A DNA stretch of 64,000 bases. It comes from Luteimonas sp. MC1750. GTDB lineage: Bacteria > Pseudomonadota > Gammaproteobacteria > Xanthomonadales > Xanthomonadaceae. Shown here one piece after another: positions 43,755 through 52,366 of this stretch (position 1 is the first letter of the stretch; each line of letters begins with the position of its first letter). The stretch lies in the NCBI RefSeq assembly GCF_016615955.1, contig NZ_CP067113.1, positions 1,240,001 to 1,304,000 of the forward strand, given 5' to 3'. The notes below the pieces were generated by a model. That model was given only the letters and a program-made list of their open reading frames with translations. It had not been told where the DNA came from and did no database searches. Made by a program: the position numbers and the translations under genes.

Positions 43755-46037
43755 ATGCAAGACGACAACCTTCCCGCGCAGCCCGAAAGCGGCAATCCGG
43801 ACCGGCTCCCGGTCCAGCGTCCGGGCCAGCTCGCCGTCGCGACCGGCCAGCGCGGGCTCCCGCTCGACGTCTTCGAGGACAGGCGCGCAGGCGACGAAGA
43901 CGAGATCGATCTCCTTGCCTACTGGCGCATCCTGGTCAAGCGCAAGTGGCTGGTGCTGGGCGTGCTCGGCACGGTGGTCGCCCTGGCGCTGATCGCCACG
44001 CTGATGATGCCCCCGGTGTATCGCGCCACCGCGGTGATGCAGATCGACCGCGAGTCGGTGCAGATCCTGCAGGTCGAAGGCACGGGCAGCGCCGAGGCCG
44101 CCGCGCCGGACTTCCTGACCACCCAGTACGAACTGTTGAAGAGCCGCGCACTGGCCGAGCGCGTGGCCAACGAGCTGGCGATCGACGCCGGCACCATCGA
44201 GCGCCTCGCCGCCACCTCGTGGTGGCAGCGCGCCACCGGTGCGCTGCGCCCGCAGCCCGCGAATGCGCCGGGCGATGACCCGGCCACCACCGCCGAAGCC
44301 GACGCCATGGTCGACCTCGGCCAGGCCGTGGGCATCGTGCGCAGCGGCCTGACCGTGGAGCCGGTGCGCAACTCGCGCCTGGTGCGCATCCATTTCGACT
44401 CCACCCTGCCGGCGTTCTCGGCGCGCGTGGTGAACGCCGTGGCCGATGGCTTCATCGCACACGCCATCGAGCGCAAGTTCGACGCCTCGTCCTATGCCAG
44501 CAAGTACATCGAGGAGCAGCTGGCGCTGGCCAAGGGTCGGCTCGAGGAATCCGAGCGCGCGCTGGTGGCGTTCGCGACGAAGGAAAACATCGTCACCAGC
44601 GGCGAGGGCAGCCAGAGCCTGGAAAGCCAGAACCTCGGCGCGCTCAATGCCGCGCTGGCCGCGGCGCAGGACGACCGCATCCGCGCGCAGGCGTCGTGGA
44701 GCCAGGTTTCGGGCGGCGGGCAGCTGCCGGCGGGCGCGATCAGCAACTCGATCCTCAACTCGCTGCAGCAGCAACGCGCCACGCTCAACGCCGAATACCA
44801 GCAGCAGCTCAAGACCTACAAGCCCGAGTATCCGAGCATGCTCGCGCTCAAGGGCCAGATCGACGAGGTCGACCGCCAGATCGCGCAGGAGCGCAACGCC
44901 GTGCGCGCCTCGATCAAGGCCGAGTACGACGCCGCGCAGGCGCGCGAGAACATGCTGGTCGCGCAGATCGATTCCGCGCGTGGCCGCACGCTCGACGTCG
45001 ACAACCGCTCGATCGACTACAACATCCTGCGCCGCGAGGTCGACACCAACCGCCAGCTCTACGACAGCCTGCTGCAGCGCTACAAGGAAGTCGGCGTGGC
45101 CGCCGGTGCCGGCGTCGGCACCAACAACATCTCGATCGTCGACCGTGCCGTGGTGCCGGGCGGGCGCTTCAAGCCCAACCTGCCGCTCAACCTCGCCATC
45201 GGCCTGATGCTCGGGCTGATGCTGGGCGTGCTGCTGGCCTTCGTGCTCGAGTTCCTGGACGACACGCTCAAGGGTCCGGAAGACATCGAGCAGCACCTGC
45301 GCATGGCCGTGCTCGGCATCATCCCCCACCTCAAGAAGCAGACCGTCACCGACGCGATGGCTGACCCGCGCTCGGCGTTCGCCGAAGCCTATCGCTCGGT
45401 GCGCACCGCGCTGCAGTTCTCCACCGACCACGGCGTGCCCCGGGTGCTGCTGGTCACCAGTGCCAGTGCCTCGGAAGGCAAGTCGACTACCGCCACCACG
45501 CTGGCGCGCAACTTCGCCCAGATGGGCAAGCGCGTGCTGCTGATCGAGGCCGACCTGCGCAATCCGTCGATGCACCGCATGATGGGCGTGCGCTCGGACA
45601 CCGGCCTGTCCAGCCTGCTGGCGGGCGCCGCCAGCGCCAGCCAGGTGATCATGGACACCGACGACGAGCGGCTGAAGATCATCCTCGCCGGGCCGCTGCC
45701 GCCGAACCCCGCAGAGCTGCTGGCCGGCAGCCGCCTGCTGTCGATGCTGACCATCGCCGCGGAGAAGTACGACCAGGTGATCATCGACGGCCCGCCGGTG
45801 CTGGGCATCGCCGACGCGCCGATCCTGTCGAACGTCGCCGGCGGCACGCTGGTGGTGGTGCAGGCGGGCGAAACCCGCATCAAGACCGCGCAGGCCGCGC
45901 TCAAGCGCCTGGCCGCGGCGCGCGCGCACGTGATCGGCGCGGTCCTGACCCACTACGACGCCAAGGTCGCCGGCTACGGCTATGACTACGCCTCGTACTA
46001 CTCCTACGGGACCCAGCCCAGGCTGGCCGGGAAGTAG
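43755..46037 (+). CDS. Wzc-type chain-length regulator with BY-kinase domain
   Basis: 760 residues. A Wzz-type periplasmic domain lies between two membrane helices (about residues 65-85 and 476-500), with long coiled-coil segments (LAKGRLEESERALVAFATKE and LKGQIDEVDRQIAQERN). The cytoplasmic BY-kinase has Walker A TSASASEGKSTTATTLA (about 566-582), Walker A' LLIEADLRNPS and Walker B VIIDGPPV. The C-terminal tail YGYDYASYYSYG is the tyrosine cluster that is autophosphorylated and reversed by the CpsB-type phosphatase. It sets EPS chain length and couples polymerase to export. Confidence 0.93.
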   Translation: MQDDNLPAQPESGNPDRLPVQRPGQLAVATGQRGLPLDVFEDRRAGDEDEIDLLAYWRILVKRKWLVLGVLGTVVALALIATLMMPPVYRATAVMQIDRESVQILQVEGTGSAEAAAPDFLTTQYELLKSRALAERVANELAIDAGTIERLAATSWWQRATGALRPQPANAPGDDPATTAEADAMVDLGQAVGIVRSGLTVEPVRNSRLVRIHFDSTLPAFSARVVNAVADGFIAHAIERKFDASSYASKYIEEQLALAKGRLEESERALVAFATKENIVTSGEGSQSLESQNLGALNAALAAAQDDRIRAQASWSQVSGGGQLPAGAISNSILNSLQQQRATLNAEYQQQLKTYKPEYPSMLALKGQIDEVDRQIAQERNAVRASIKAEYDAAQARENMLVAQIDSARGRTLDVDNRSIDYNILRREVDTNRQLYDSLLQRYKEVGVAAGAGVGTNNISIVDRAVVPGGRFKPNLPLNLAIGLMLGLMLGVLLAFVLEFLDDTLKGPEDIEQHLRMAVLGIIPHLKKQTVTDAMADPRSAFAEAYRSVRTALQFSTDHGVPRVLLVTSASASEGKSTTATTLARNFAQMGKRVLLIEADLRNPSMHRMMGVRSDTGLSSLLAGAASASQVIMDTDDERLKIILAGPLPPNPAELLAGSRLLSMLTIAAEKYDQVIIDGPPVLGIADAPILSNVAGGTLVVVQAGETRIKTAQAALKRLAAARAHVIGAVLTHYDAKVAGYGYDYASYYSYGTQPRLAGK

Positions 46038-46045
46038 GGACCGGC

Positions 46046-47365
46046 GTGGGGGAGCACGCGGGGATGGTGGGGCAGGGCGGCGAAGCGCTGGACCAGGCGC
46101 TGGGGCTGCTGCGCGCGCCGGCGCTGCGCACGGCCCTGCGCACCCGGCCGCTGCCGCAGGGCATCGGCGAACTGCTGGCCATCGCGTCGGGAACGTCCGA
46201 TGCCACGCGTGGGGCGATCTCCCGCACTGGCCGCGCCGAAGCCGAACTCGTCGAAGCCGCGCGCTTCTACGTGCAGCAGGTGCTGCTGGCCGAGGGCGCC
46301 GATGCCTACCGCCAGCTTGGCGCCGCCCCTGACGCCGACCAAGCCGTGCTGCGCGAGCACCACCACCTCCTCATGCGCTGGCTGCACCCCGACCGCAGCG
46401 AGGGCGCCCAGTGGGACTCCGCCCTCTCGACCCGCGTCAACCAGGCCTGGAACCACCTCCGCACCCCCGCCGCCCGCGCCCGCTACGACGCCGAGCATCT
46501 GGCGCTTGCTACCCCTGTAGGAGCGGCTACAGCCGCGATCCCTATCCCCATCACCTACACCCCCCTACAACCCCCGAAACCCATCCCAACAGGCCCCATC
46601 GCCGTCGCCTTCCTCACCATCGCCTGTCTCGCCCTGGCCTGGCTTGCCGTGACCCGGGAAGACCGGCTGGACGACCTGCGTGATGCGAGCCGGTTCCAGG
46701 AGACGGGCGTGGACGTCAGCCAGCGGATGGCGGCGCCATTGCCGCAGGTGATGGAGGAAGTGACTGTGCGGGTGCCTGCGATGGTGGTGAGCGTGCCGGA
46801 GGGGCAGCCCGAAGTCCTGACCGAAACCGCGACGCAGACCGTGCCGGAGCCGGCGACGGAGATGGAGACGGCGGCGGCGCAGACAGAAACGGCGGCGGCG
46901 CACTCAGCCGGATACCCGGTGCGGGAAGCTGCGACGTTTGCGACGGAGGACGTGAGCGAGGGTGATTGGGGGAGGGAGATCGCGGCTGTAGCCGCTCCTA
47001 CAGGGGGGCGGGATACCGCGGATCCGCTGCAGCTGTTCCGGCAGGCCGAGGCCGCTGTCGACAGCGTCACCGCGTACTTCTCCTCCGCACGCGGCGGCGA
47101 GCCGCTCTGGCTCGACCTTCCGGTCAGCCTCGAGGCCGCGGCCCTGCGTCAGGACCTCCGCGCCCGCCACGACGTCCGCCAGCGCAGCCGCATGTTGGTC
47201 ACGCACCCCAACTGGACTCTCGGCACCGAGTCCGCGTCGATGTCCGGGGCCTACCGCTTCGGCGGCCGCCGTGGCCCGGCCGAAACCGGCGTGCTCCACG
47301 TCGGCCTGGAGCGCCGCGGCGACCACTGGCGCATCGCCCGCCTGCACCTGGACCCGGCGCGATGA
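46046..47365 (+). CDS. J-domain membrane protein of the EPS locus, containing two REP copies
   Basis: 439 residues (GTG at 46046; an ATG at 46064 with GGAG upstream is equally possible). Residues about 85-155 form a J domain with the HPD motif in LMRWLHPDRSEGAQW, preceded by DAYRQLGAAPDADQ. After it comes a membrane helix (AVAFLTIACLALAWLAVT) and a Thr/Glu/Ala-rich linker, then a C-terminal globular part with GAYRFGGRRGPAET. J domains stimulate Hsp70 (DnaK) and here would act in or near the inner membrane. Two REP copies are read in frame as ATPVGAATAAIP and EIAAVAAPTGG, so part of the linker comes from repeats. Its end overlaps the next gene by 4 bases. Confidence 0.72.
   Translation: MGEHAGMVGQGGEALDQALGLLRAPALRTALRTRPLPQGIGELLAIASGTSDATRGAISRTGRAEAELVEAARFYVQQVLLAEGADAYRQLGAAPDADQAVLREHHHLLMRWLHPDRSEGAQWDSALSTRVNQAWNHLRTPAARARYDAEHLALATPVGAATAAIPIPITYTPLQPPKPIPTGPIAVAFLTIACLALAWLAVTREDRLDDLRDASRFQETGVDVSQRMAAPLPQVMEEVTVRVPAMVVSVPEGQPEVLTETATQTVPEPATEMETAAAQTETAAAHSAGYPVREAATFATEDVSEGDWGREIAAVAAPTGGRDTADPLQLFRQAEAAVDSVTAYFSSARGGEPLWLDLPVSLEAAALRQDLRARHDVRQRSRMLVTHPNWTLGTESASMSGAYRFGGRRGPAETGVLHVGLERRGDHWRIARLHLDPAR
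46515..46540. repeat. REP copy inside the J-domain gene
   Basis: A full REP in plus orientation, read in the frame CCT GTA GGA GCG so that its TAG is avoided. It encodes the segment TPVGAATAAI just before the membrane helix. Confidence 0.92.
46979..47004. repeat. second REP copy inside the J-domain gene
   Basis: A REP in minus orientation, read in frame as IAAVAAPTG. With the upstream copy it brackets the membrane helix and acidic linker of the protein. Confidence 0.92.
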
Positions 47366-48522
47366 GCCCCGCACGCTGGATCGCCTTCGTTGCCCTCATC
47401 GCCGTGCTGGTCGCCGCCGGCTACGGCCTGGTCACCACCCGGGGCGAGCTGCAGCGCCTGCACGAGGACCTCGCGGCCGCCAACGCCGCCCTGCAGCAAG
47501 GCGACAAGCCGCGCGCCGCCGCCATCGCCCGCGACGTGCTCGCGCGCGCGCCGGTCATGGGGCGGGCCTTCGGCATCATTGCCCGTGCGGAAGACGGTCA
47601 GGGCGGCGCCGACGCCACCCGCGCCCGCTACGGGACCGCCGCCCGCCGCGCGCCGCGCGACCCGCAGGTGCGCGGCTGGCTCGCCACCCACGCGCTGGAG
47701 TCCGGCGACTTCGCCGCCGCCGCCGATCATCTCGACGCCCTGCTGACCGTGGCGCCTGCGCAGCGCCAGCAGCTGCTCGAACTCATCGCCCAGCTCGCCC
47801 AGGACCCGGCGTTCGCCGAGGCCCTGGCCACCCATCTCGTCCAGCGGCCCCAGTGGCGCGCGGCCATCCTGCGCGCCACGACCGCCAGCCGCGTCCCGGA
47901 AGCCGCCGACAACCTGCACGGCGCCCTGCGCGCCCAGGGCGCCCTCGACGCCGACGACACCGCCCGCTGGATCGACGGCATGCTCCGCGACGGCCGCTGG
48001 GGCAGTGCCTACGCCCGCTGGGTCAGCGGCCTCGAGACGCCGCCCGAGCGCCTCCCGGTGCCGTGGAACGGCGATTTCAGCCGCGCCCCGTCTTCCTCGG
48101 GTTTCGACTGGCGCGTCCGCCGCGTGCCCGGCGTGCTGTTCGACCGGATCGCGCTCGACGGCGGCCGCCACGCGGCGCGGCTGCGGTTCCTCGGCCGGCC
48201 CGTCGGCGATACCGGCCTGGAAGTGCCGATGCTGCTCGCCCCCGGCGACCACGTGCTCCACCTGCGCGCCCGCACCCAAGGCCTGCGCTCGGACCAGGGA
48301 CTCGAATGGCGCCTGACCTGCAGTGACGGCCGCACCGCGATTGGCGCCGGCGCACGGGTGCGCGAAGCGCGGGACTGGGCCGACCTCGCCTTCACCTTCA
48401 CCGTCCCCGCGCGCGAGGGCTGCGAAGGCCAGTGGCTGCGCCTGGTCAACCCGGCACCACGCGGCGTCGCCCAGATCCTGCGCGGCGAACTCCACCTCGC
48501 CGATCTCCGGGTCGGACCGTGA
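47362..48522 (+). CDS. membrane-anchored helical-repeat (TPR-like) protein of the EPS locus
   Basis: 386 residues. One N-terminal membrane helix (ARWIAFVALIAVLVAAGYGL) is followed by Ala/Leu-rich helical hairpins resembling TPR repeats (ALQQGDKPRAAAIARDVLA, THALESGDFAAAADHLDAL). A C-terminal beta-rich domain starts around VPWNGDFSRAPSSSGFDW and ends LRGELHLADLRVGP; it looks like a carbohydrate-binding or jelly-roll fold. No family was recognised with certainty. It overlaps the J-domain gene (ATGA) and probably works with it in periplasmic EPS assembly. Two Cys in LTCSDGR and REGCEGQ may form a disulfide. Confidence 0.65.
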   Translation: MSPARWIAFVALIAVLVAAGYGLVTTRGELQRLHEDLAAANAALQQGDKPRAAAIARDVLARAPVMGRAFGIIARAEDGQGGADATRARYGTAARRAPRDPQVRGWLATHALESGDFAAAADHLDALLTVAPAQRQQLLELIAQLAQDPAFAEALATHLVQRPQWRAAILRATTASRVPEAADNLHGALRAQGALDADDTARWIDGMLRDGRWGSAYARWVSGLETPPERLPVPWNGDFSRAPSSSGFDWRVRRVPGVLFDRIALDGGRHAARLRFLGRPVGDTGLEVPMLLAPGDHVLHLRARTQGLRSDQGLEWRLTCSDGRTAIGAGARVREARDWADLAFTFTVPAREGCEGQWLRLVNPAPRGVAQILRGELHLADLRVGP

Positions 48523-48526
48523 TCAC

Positions 48527-48541
48527 TGGCACGCTTTTTGC
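48527..48541 (+). promoter_or_regulatory. sigma-54 (RpoN) promoter
   Basis: TGGCACG at 48527-48533, four bases, then TTGC at 48538-48541. The -24 GG and -12 GC are separated by exactly 10 bases, matching the TGGCACG-N4-TTGC consensus at every fixed position. It lies 40 bases before the first secreted-protein gene and 5 bases after the preceding stop. An enhancer-binding activator must be encoded elsewhere. Confidence 0.82.
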
Positions 48542-48581
48542 GCTAGACTCCCGAGCACACGAACAAGGACGCTCAACCACC

Positions 48582-48995
48582 ATGGCACAGCATCGCAAGC
48601 TCATCGCGCTCGGACTGGCGCTCGCCCTCGCTCCGCTGGCCGTCCAGGCCCAGGAACCCGCCGCCACGCCCATCGGGCTGCAGGCGGACGGGGGCTCGGT
48701 CCTGGTCAGCAGTGGCGGCGAGTTCGTCCAGGCGGCGCCCGGGCAGGCTGTCGCGCCGGGCCACCGGGTCATGCTGGCCGAAGGCGCCAGCGCGTCGCTG
48801 GACTATGGCAACGGATGCCGGAAGGCGATGTCCGAGCCCGGCGTGTACACCGTTACCGCCGTTTGCAATGCCGCCAGCACCCAGCGCGGCTACAGCACCG
48901 GCACCGTCGTGGCCGCCGCGGCGGCCGGCGTGGCGGTGATCGCGGCCGTGGCGGGCGGCGGTGGCAGCGACGACCCGACGCCGGTCAGCCGCTGA
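48582..48995 (+). CDS. small secreted protein with FecR-like core and PVSR tail, copy 1
   Basis: 137 residues with a signal peptide ending LAVQAQE. The mature domain SVLVSSGGEFVQAAPGQAV then VAPGHRVMLAEGASASLDYG resembles the FecR-type beta fold. Cys residues in YGNGCRK and VTAVCNA are placed to form a disulfide. Then comes a hydrophobic stretch (VVAAAAAGVAVIAAVAG), a Gly/Asp run, and the ending DPTPVSR. It is a paralogue of the next gene. Expression is expected to be sigma-54-dependent. Function unknown; position suggests a link to EPS. Confidence 0.75.
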   Translation: MAQHRKLIALGLALALAPLAVQAQEPAATPIGLQADGGSVLVSSGGEFVQAAPGQAVAPGHRVMLAEGASASLDYGNGCRKAMSEPGVYTVTAVCNAASTQRGYSTGTVVAAAAAGVAVIAAVAGGGGSDDPTPVSR

Positions 48996-49062
48996 ACACG
49001 GGCATCGTCACGCCGCGCGTCACATTCTCCTGATAAAACAAGGGCATCCGCCCGAATGCAGC

Positions 49063-49091
49063 TTGCATCAGCCACCTCGGCTGCGTAGTCT
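49063..49091 (+). promoter_or_regulatory. possible sigma-70 promoter of the second secreted-protein gene
   Basis: TTGCAT (49063-49068), a 17-base spacer and TAGTCT (49086-49091), about 50 bases before the start codon. Match is modest. Confidence 0.3.
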
Positions 49092-49139
49092 GTACTGCAC
49101 TGCAGCATCGCCGGACTCCCCCGTCCCAAGGAAGATTCC

Positions 49140-49577
49140 ATGAACAAGCCACGCATCCTCAGCTTCGCTGCCATCGCCGCCGCCGCGCTCTTCGCCGCTC
49201 CCGTGTTCGCCCAGGGCAGCGCCGCCACGCTCCGCGTCGACATCGGCAGCGCCATGGTGAGCAACGGCGGTGAGTTCGTCTCGGCCCCGTCCGGCACCCA
49301 GGTGCCCGCCGGCAGCCGCGTGATGCTGGCCGAAGGCAGCCAGGCGACGCTGGTGTATCCGAATGGCTGCACCCAGCCGCTCTCGGCCGCCGGCGTCTAC
49401 GGCGTGCCCGCCACCTGCGTGGCCGCGGCCGGCAGCAGCGCCGCCGGCGCCACCGGCGCCACCGGCGTGGACGTGGGCGGACTGGCCACCGTGGCCGGCA
49501 TCGCCGCGGCCGGTGCCGCCGCGCTGGCCACCATGGACGACGTCGAGTACGTCGAACCGGAGCCCGTCAGCCGCTGA
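49140..49577 (+). CDS. small secreted protein with FecR-like core and PVSR tail, copy 2
   Basis: 145 residues, starting MNKPRILSFAAIAAAALFAA with a signal peptide cut near VFAQG. It repeats the pattern of the preceding protein: SNGGEFVSAPSGTQVPAGSR, VMLAEGSQATLVYPNGCTQ, GVYGVPATC, a hydrophobic Ala/Gly segment and an acidic end VEYVEPEPVSR. The shared features are the RVMLAEG core, the NGC...C cysteine pair and the terminal PVSR. AAGGA lies about 8 bases upstream of the start. A strong terminator follows, so it ends a transcription unit. Confidence 0.75.
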   Translation: MNKPRILSFAAIAAAALFAAPVFAQGSAATLRVDIGSAMVSNGGEFVSAPSGTQVPAGSRVMLAEGSQATLVYPNGCTQPLSAAGVYGVPATCVAAAGSSAAGATGATGVDVGGLATVAGIAAAGAAALATMDDVEYVEPEPVSR

Positions 49578-49602
49578 TACCGGCGTCAGGCAGCAAGATC
49601 GG

Positions 49603-49630
49603 CGGGACGGGGCGACCCCGTCCCGTTTTC
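49603..49630 (+). terminator. strong Rho-independent terminator
   Basis: A perfect 10-bp stem (49603-49612 with 49616-49625) and 3-base loop, followed by TTTT. It isolates the second secreted-protein gene from the Wzy/WaaL-type gene whose start is 20 bases further. Confidence 0.88.
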
Positions 49631-49649
49631 GTTGGAGGCAAGGACACCC

Positions 49650-51077
49650 ATGCACGGCGCGGATGCCGACACACACCACGGCGGGCACGCTCTCGACCGC
49701 CAGTCCCTTGCGGGGCTGGTGGCGGTGGGCGCGTTGCTGGCGCTGTGCGTGGTCACGGGCGGCAGTTCGCAGGAATCCGGAGCCGGGGTGTTTGCGGCCC
49801 AGCTGATGTCGCTTCCGGTGCTCGGCTGGGGGGGCTGGCGCCTGCTGCGCGACACGCACCAGCCGTCCCCTACATATCTGTATGCGTGGCTGGCGTTCGC
49901 AGTCGTGCTGCTCGCGATTCCGGCACTGCAGGCCCTGCTTCCTGGCTCCGTGGCCGGCGCAGAGGGCCGACAGGCGCTGGCAGCCGACCTTGCACAGTTC
50001 GGTGCCGACGCGCCCGCCCGGTGGTCGCTCGCCCCGGCCGCCAGCCGCGACGCCGCCTTCCACCTGCTGCCTGCGCTCGCCATCTTCGCCATGACGCTCT
50101 CGCTGCCGCACGCCGCGCAGCGCCGCCTCGCCCAGCTGGTCGTCGCGCTGGCCATCGCCAGCCTGCTGCTGGGCCTGGCCCAGCTCGGCGCCCCGCAGGA
50201 AAGCCCGCTCAATCCCTATCCACAGTGGGCGCCGGCGATGAACGGCTTCTTCGCCAATCCCAACCACCAGGCCACCCTGCTGGTGGTCGCCGCCACCCTG
50301 GCCTGCGCCCGGCTGGCGATGGTGGTCGGCGCCTGGCCTCCAGGCCGCCCGCATCGCGTCATGCACGGCGTGGTCGCGGCTCTCGTGATGTTGCTTGCGG
50401 CCGTGGCGCTGCCGCTGACCGGTTCGCGTGCCGGCGTGGTGCTGATCATCCTGGCCTGTGCCCTGGTGGTGCTGGCGCACTGGCCGGCCTGGCGCGGCGG
50501 GCTACGGAGCCGCGCGGTGCTGGTCGCCAGCATGGCGATTGCCGCCGCGGCGCTGTTCCTCTCGCTGCGCTGGATGCAGGTCGACGCCATCGACGAGCTG
50601 CGCGGCCCGCTGCGCGCGCTCACCGGCGAGATCGCCGCGCGCTATGCGCCCATGGGTGCCGGAATCGGCAGCTATGTGCCGCTGTTCGAGCAGGAAGCCC
50701 CGCGCGAGCTGCTCATGGCCAACTACGTCAACCACGCCCACAACGAGTACGCGCAATGGTGGCTGGAGGCCGGCGTGCCCGCCGTGGCGGCCATGGCGCT
50801 TGGCGCCGTCGCGTTGGCACTGGGCTTGCGTGCGCTGTTGCTCCGGCCGGCGCAGATGCGTGGCCTCGGGGTGACCGCGCTGGTCGCACTGGGCGTGATA
50901 CTGGCGCACTCGGTCGTGGACTATCCGCTGCGCACCCCGGCCATGCTGGCCGTGGCGGCCGCGCTGGCGGGAATTGCGGCGGGGCAGGCCGTCCAGGCTG
51001 CCAGGACACGTAACAGCGCGGGGGGCCGCGAACGTGCAGGCACCGCACACAGATTGCAAAGGGACATGACAACGTGA
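49650..51077 (+). CDS. O-antigen ligase / Wzy-type membrane protein
   Basis: 475 residues with about twelve membrane helices and the Wzy_C (O-antigen ligase) signature ANYVNHAHNEYAQWWLEAG around residue 360, including the conserved His in the large periplasmic loop. A further conserved segment is GFFANPNHQATLL. The family includes WaaL ligases and Wzy polymerases, which cannot be told apart by sequence. The ATG at 49650 has GGAGG and AAGGA upstream. Because an EpsG-like protein is also encoded (61296), one of the two may polymerise and the other act as ligase or be redundant. Confidence 0.85.
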   Translation: MHGADADTHHGGHALDRQSLAGLVAVGALLALCVVTGGSSQESGAGVFAAQLMSLPVLGWGGWRLLRDTHQPSPTYLYAWLAFAVVLLAIPALQALLPGSVAGAEGRQALAADLAQFGADAPARWSLAPAASRDAAFHLLPALAIFAMTLSLPHAAQRRLAQLVVALAIASLLLGLAQLGAPQESPLNPYPQWAPAMNGFFANPNHQATLLVVAATLACARLAMVVGAWPPGRPHRVMHGVVAALVMLLAAVALPLTGSRAGVVLIILACALVVLAHWPAWRGGLRSRAVLVASMAIAAAALFLSLRWMQVDAIDELRGPLRALTGEIAARYAPMGAGIGSYVPLFEQEAPRELLMANYVNHAHNEYAQWWLEAGVPAVAAMALGAVALALGLRALLLRPAQMRGLGVTALVALGVILAHSVVDYPLRTPAMLAVAAALAGIAAGQAVQAARTRNSAGGRERAGTAHRLQRDMTT

Positions 51078-52360
51078 CGCAGACCTTTCCGTCGAAAGAC
51101 GAGACCCGTATCGCCGTGGTCGGCCTTGGCTATGTCGGCCTGCCGCTCGCCGTGGAGTTCGGCAAGCAGTACGCCACCGTGGGCTTCGACATCAACGCCG
51201 CGCGCGTGGCCGAACTGCGCGCCGGCAAGGACAGCACGCTCGAGGTCGAGCCTGATCTCCTGGCCAGCGCCACGCAGCTGGGCTTCACCAGCGACCTGGA
51301 AGGCATCCGCGACTGCAATGTGTTCGTGGTCACCGTGCCGACCCCGATCGACAGCGCCCGCCGCCCGGATCTCACCCCGCTGCGCAAGGCGAGCGAGTCG
51401 CTGGGCAAGGTGCTGAAGGTCGGCGACACCGTGGTGTATGAGTCCACCGTGTATCCCGGCTGCACCGAAGAAGTGTGCGTGCCGATCCTGGAGCAGGTGA
51501 GCGGGTTGACGTTCAATGTCGACTTCTTCTGCGGCTATTCGCCGGAGCGCATCAACCCTGGCGACAAGCAGCACCGCGTCACCACCATCATGAAGGTGAC
51601 CTCCGGCTCCACGCCGGCGGCCGCGGACTTCGTGGACGCGCTGTACGCCAGCATCATCACCGCCGGCACCCACAAGGCCAGCAGCATCAAGGTGGCCGAG
51701 GCCGCCAAGGTCATCGAGAACACTCAGCGCGACCTCAACATCGCCCTGGTCAACGATCTGGCCATCCTGTTCAACAAGCTCGGCATCGACACGCTGGAAG
51801 TGCTGGAAGCCGCCGGCACCAAGTGGAACTTCCTGCCGTTCCGCCCGGGCCTTGTGGGTGGGCACTGCATCAGCGTGGATCCGTACTACCTCACGCACAA
51901 GGCGCAGGAGGTGGGGCACCACCCGGACGTGATCCTGGCCGGCCGCCGCACCAATGACGGCATGGGCGCATACGTGGCGGGCGAAGTGATCCGGCTGATG
52001 GTGCGCAACGGCATCAACCCGGTGCGTGCGCGCATCCTGATCCTGGGTCTGGCGTTCAAGGAGAACTGCCCGGACCTGCGCAATACGCGGGTGGTGGACA
52101 TCATCGGCGCCCTGCAGGGTTACAACGCGCGCGTGGATGTGTGCGACCCGTGGGTGGATGCGGGCGAGGCGAAGCACGAATACGGGCTGAGTCTGTGCAA
52201 GCCGGGCGAGGGCGAGTACGACGCCATCATCGTGGCGGTGGGGCACGAGGAGTTCCGGAAGCTGGGTGCGGCAGGGATCCGCGCGCATGGCAAGCCGGGG
52301 GCGGTGCTGTATGACGTGAAGTATGTCTTGCCGCGGGAAGCAGTGGACGGAAGGCTCTGA
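51074..52360 (+). CDS. UDP-sugar dehydrogenase, WbpO/TviB type
   Basis: 428 residues from a GTG at 51074, overlapping the preceding stop. NAD-binding VVGLGYVGLPLAVEFG is at residues 15-30. Other motifs are VPTPID, VYESTVYPGCTEEV, FCGYSPERINPGD and the catalytic Cys in LVGGHCISVDPYYL (about residue 264). This set belongs to UDP-N-acetyl-D-galactosamine/glucosamine 6-dehydrogenases (WbpO, TviB, WbpA). It makes a uronic-acid nucleotide sugar for the EPS, so the polymer is probably acidic. Confidence 0.9.
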   Translation: MTQTFPSKDETRIAVVGLGYVGLPLAVEFGKQYATVGFDINAARVAELRAGKDSTLEVEPDLLASATQLGFTSDLEGIRDCNVFVVTVPTPIDSARRPDLTPLRKASESLGKVLKVGDTVVYESTVYPGCTEEVCVPILEQVSGLTFNVDFFCGYSPERINPGDKQHRVTTIMKVTSGSTPAAADFVDALYASIITAGTHKASSIKVAEAAKVIENTQRDLNIALVNDLAILFNKLGIDTLEVLEAAGTKWNFLPFRPGLVGGHCISVDPYYLTHKAQEVGHHPDVILAGRRTNDGMGAYVAGEVIRLMVRNGINPVRARILILGLAFKENCPDLRNTRVVDIIGALQGYNARVDVCDPWVDAGEAKHEYGLSLCKPGEGEYDAIIVAVGHEEFRKLGAAGIRAHGKPGAVLYDVKYVLPREAVDGRL

Positions 52361-52366
52361 GCGGAA

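Noticed and set aside
48582..49577. PEP-CTERM sorting signals in the twin secreted proteins
   Set aside because: There is no PEP motif before the hydrophobic segment and no Arg-rich cluster after it; the order and tail (PVSR) differ.
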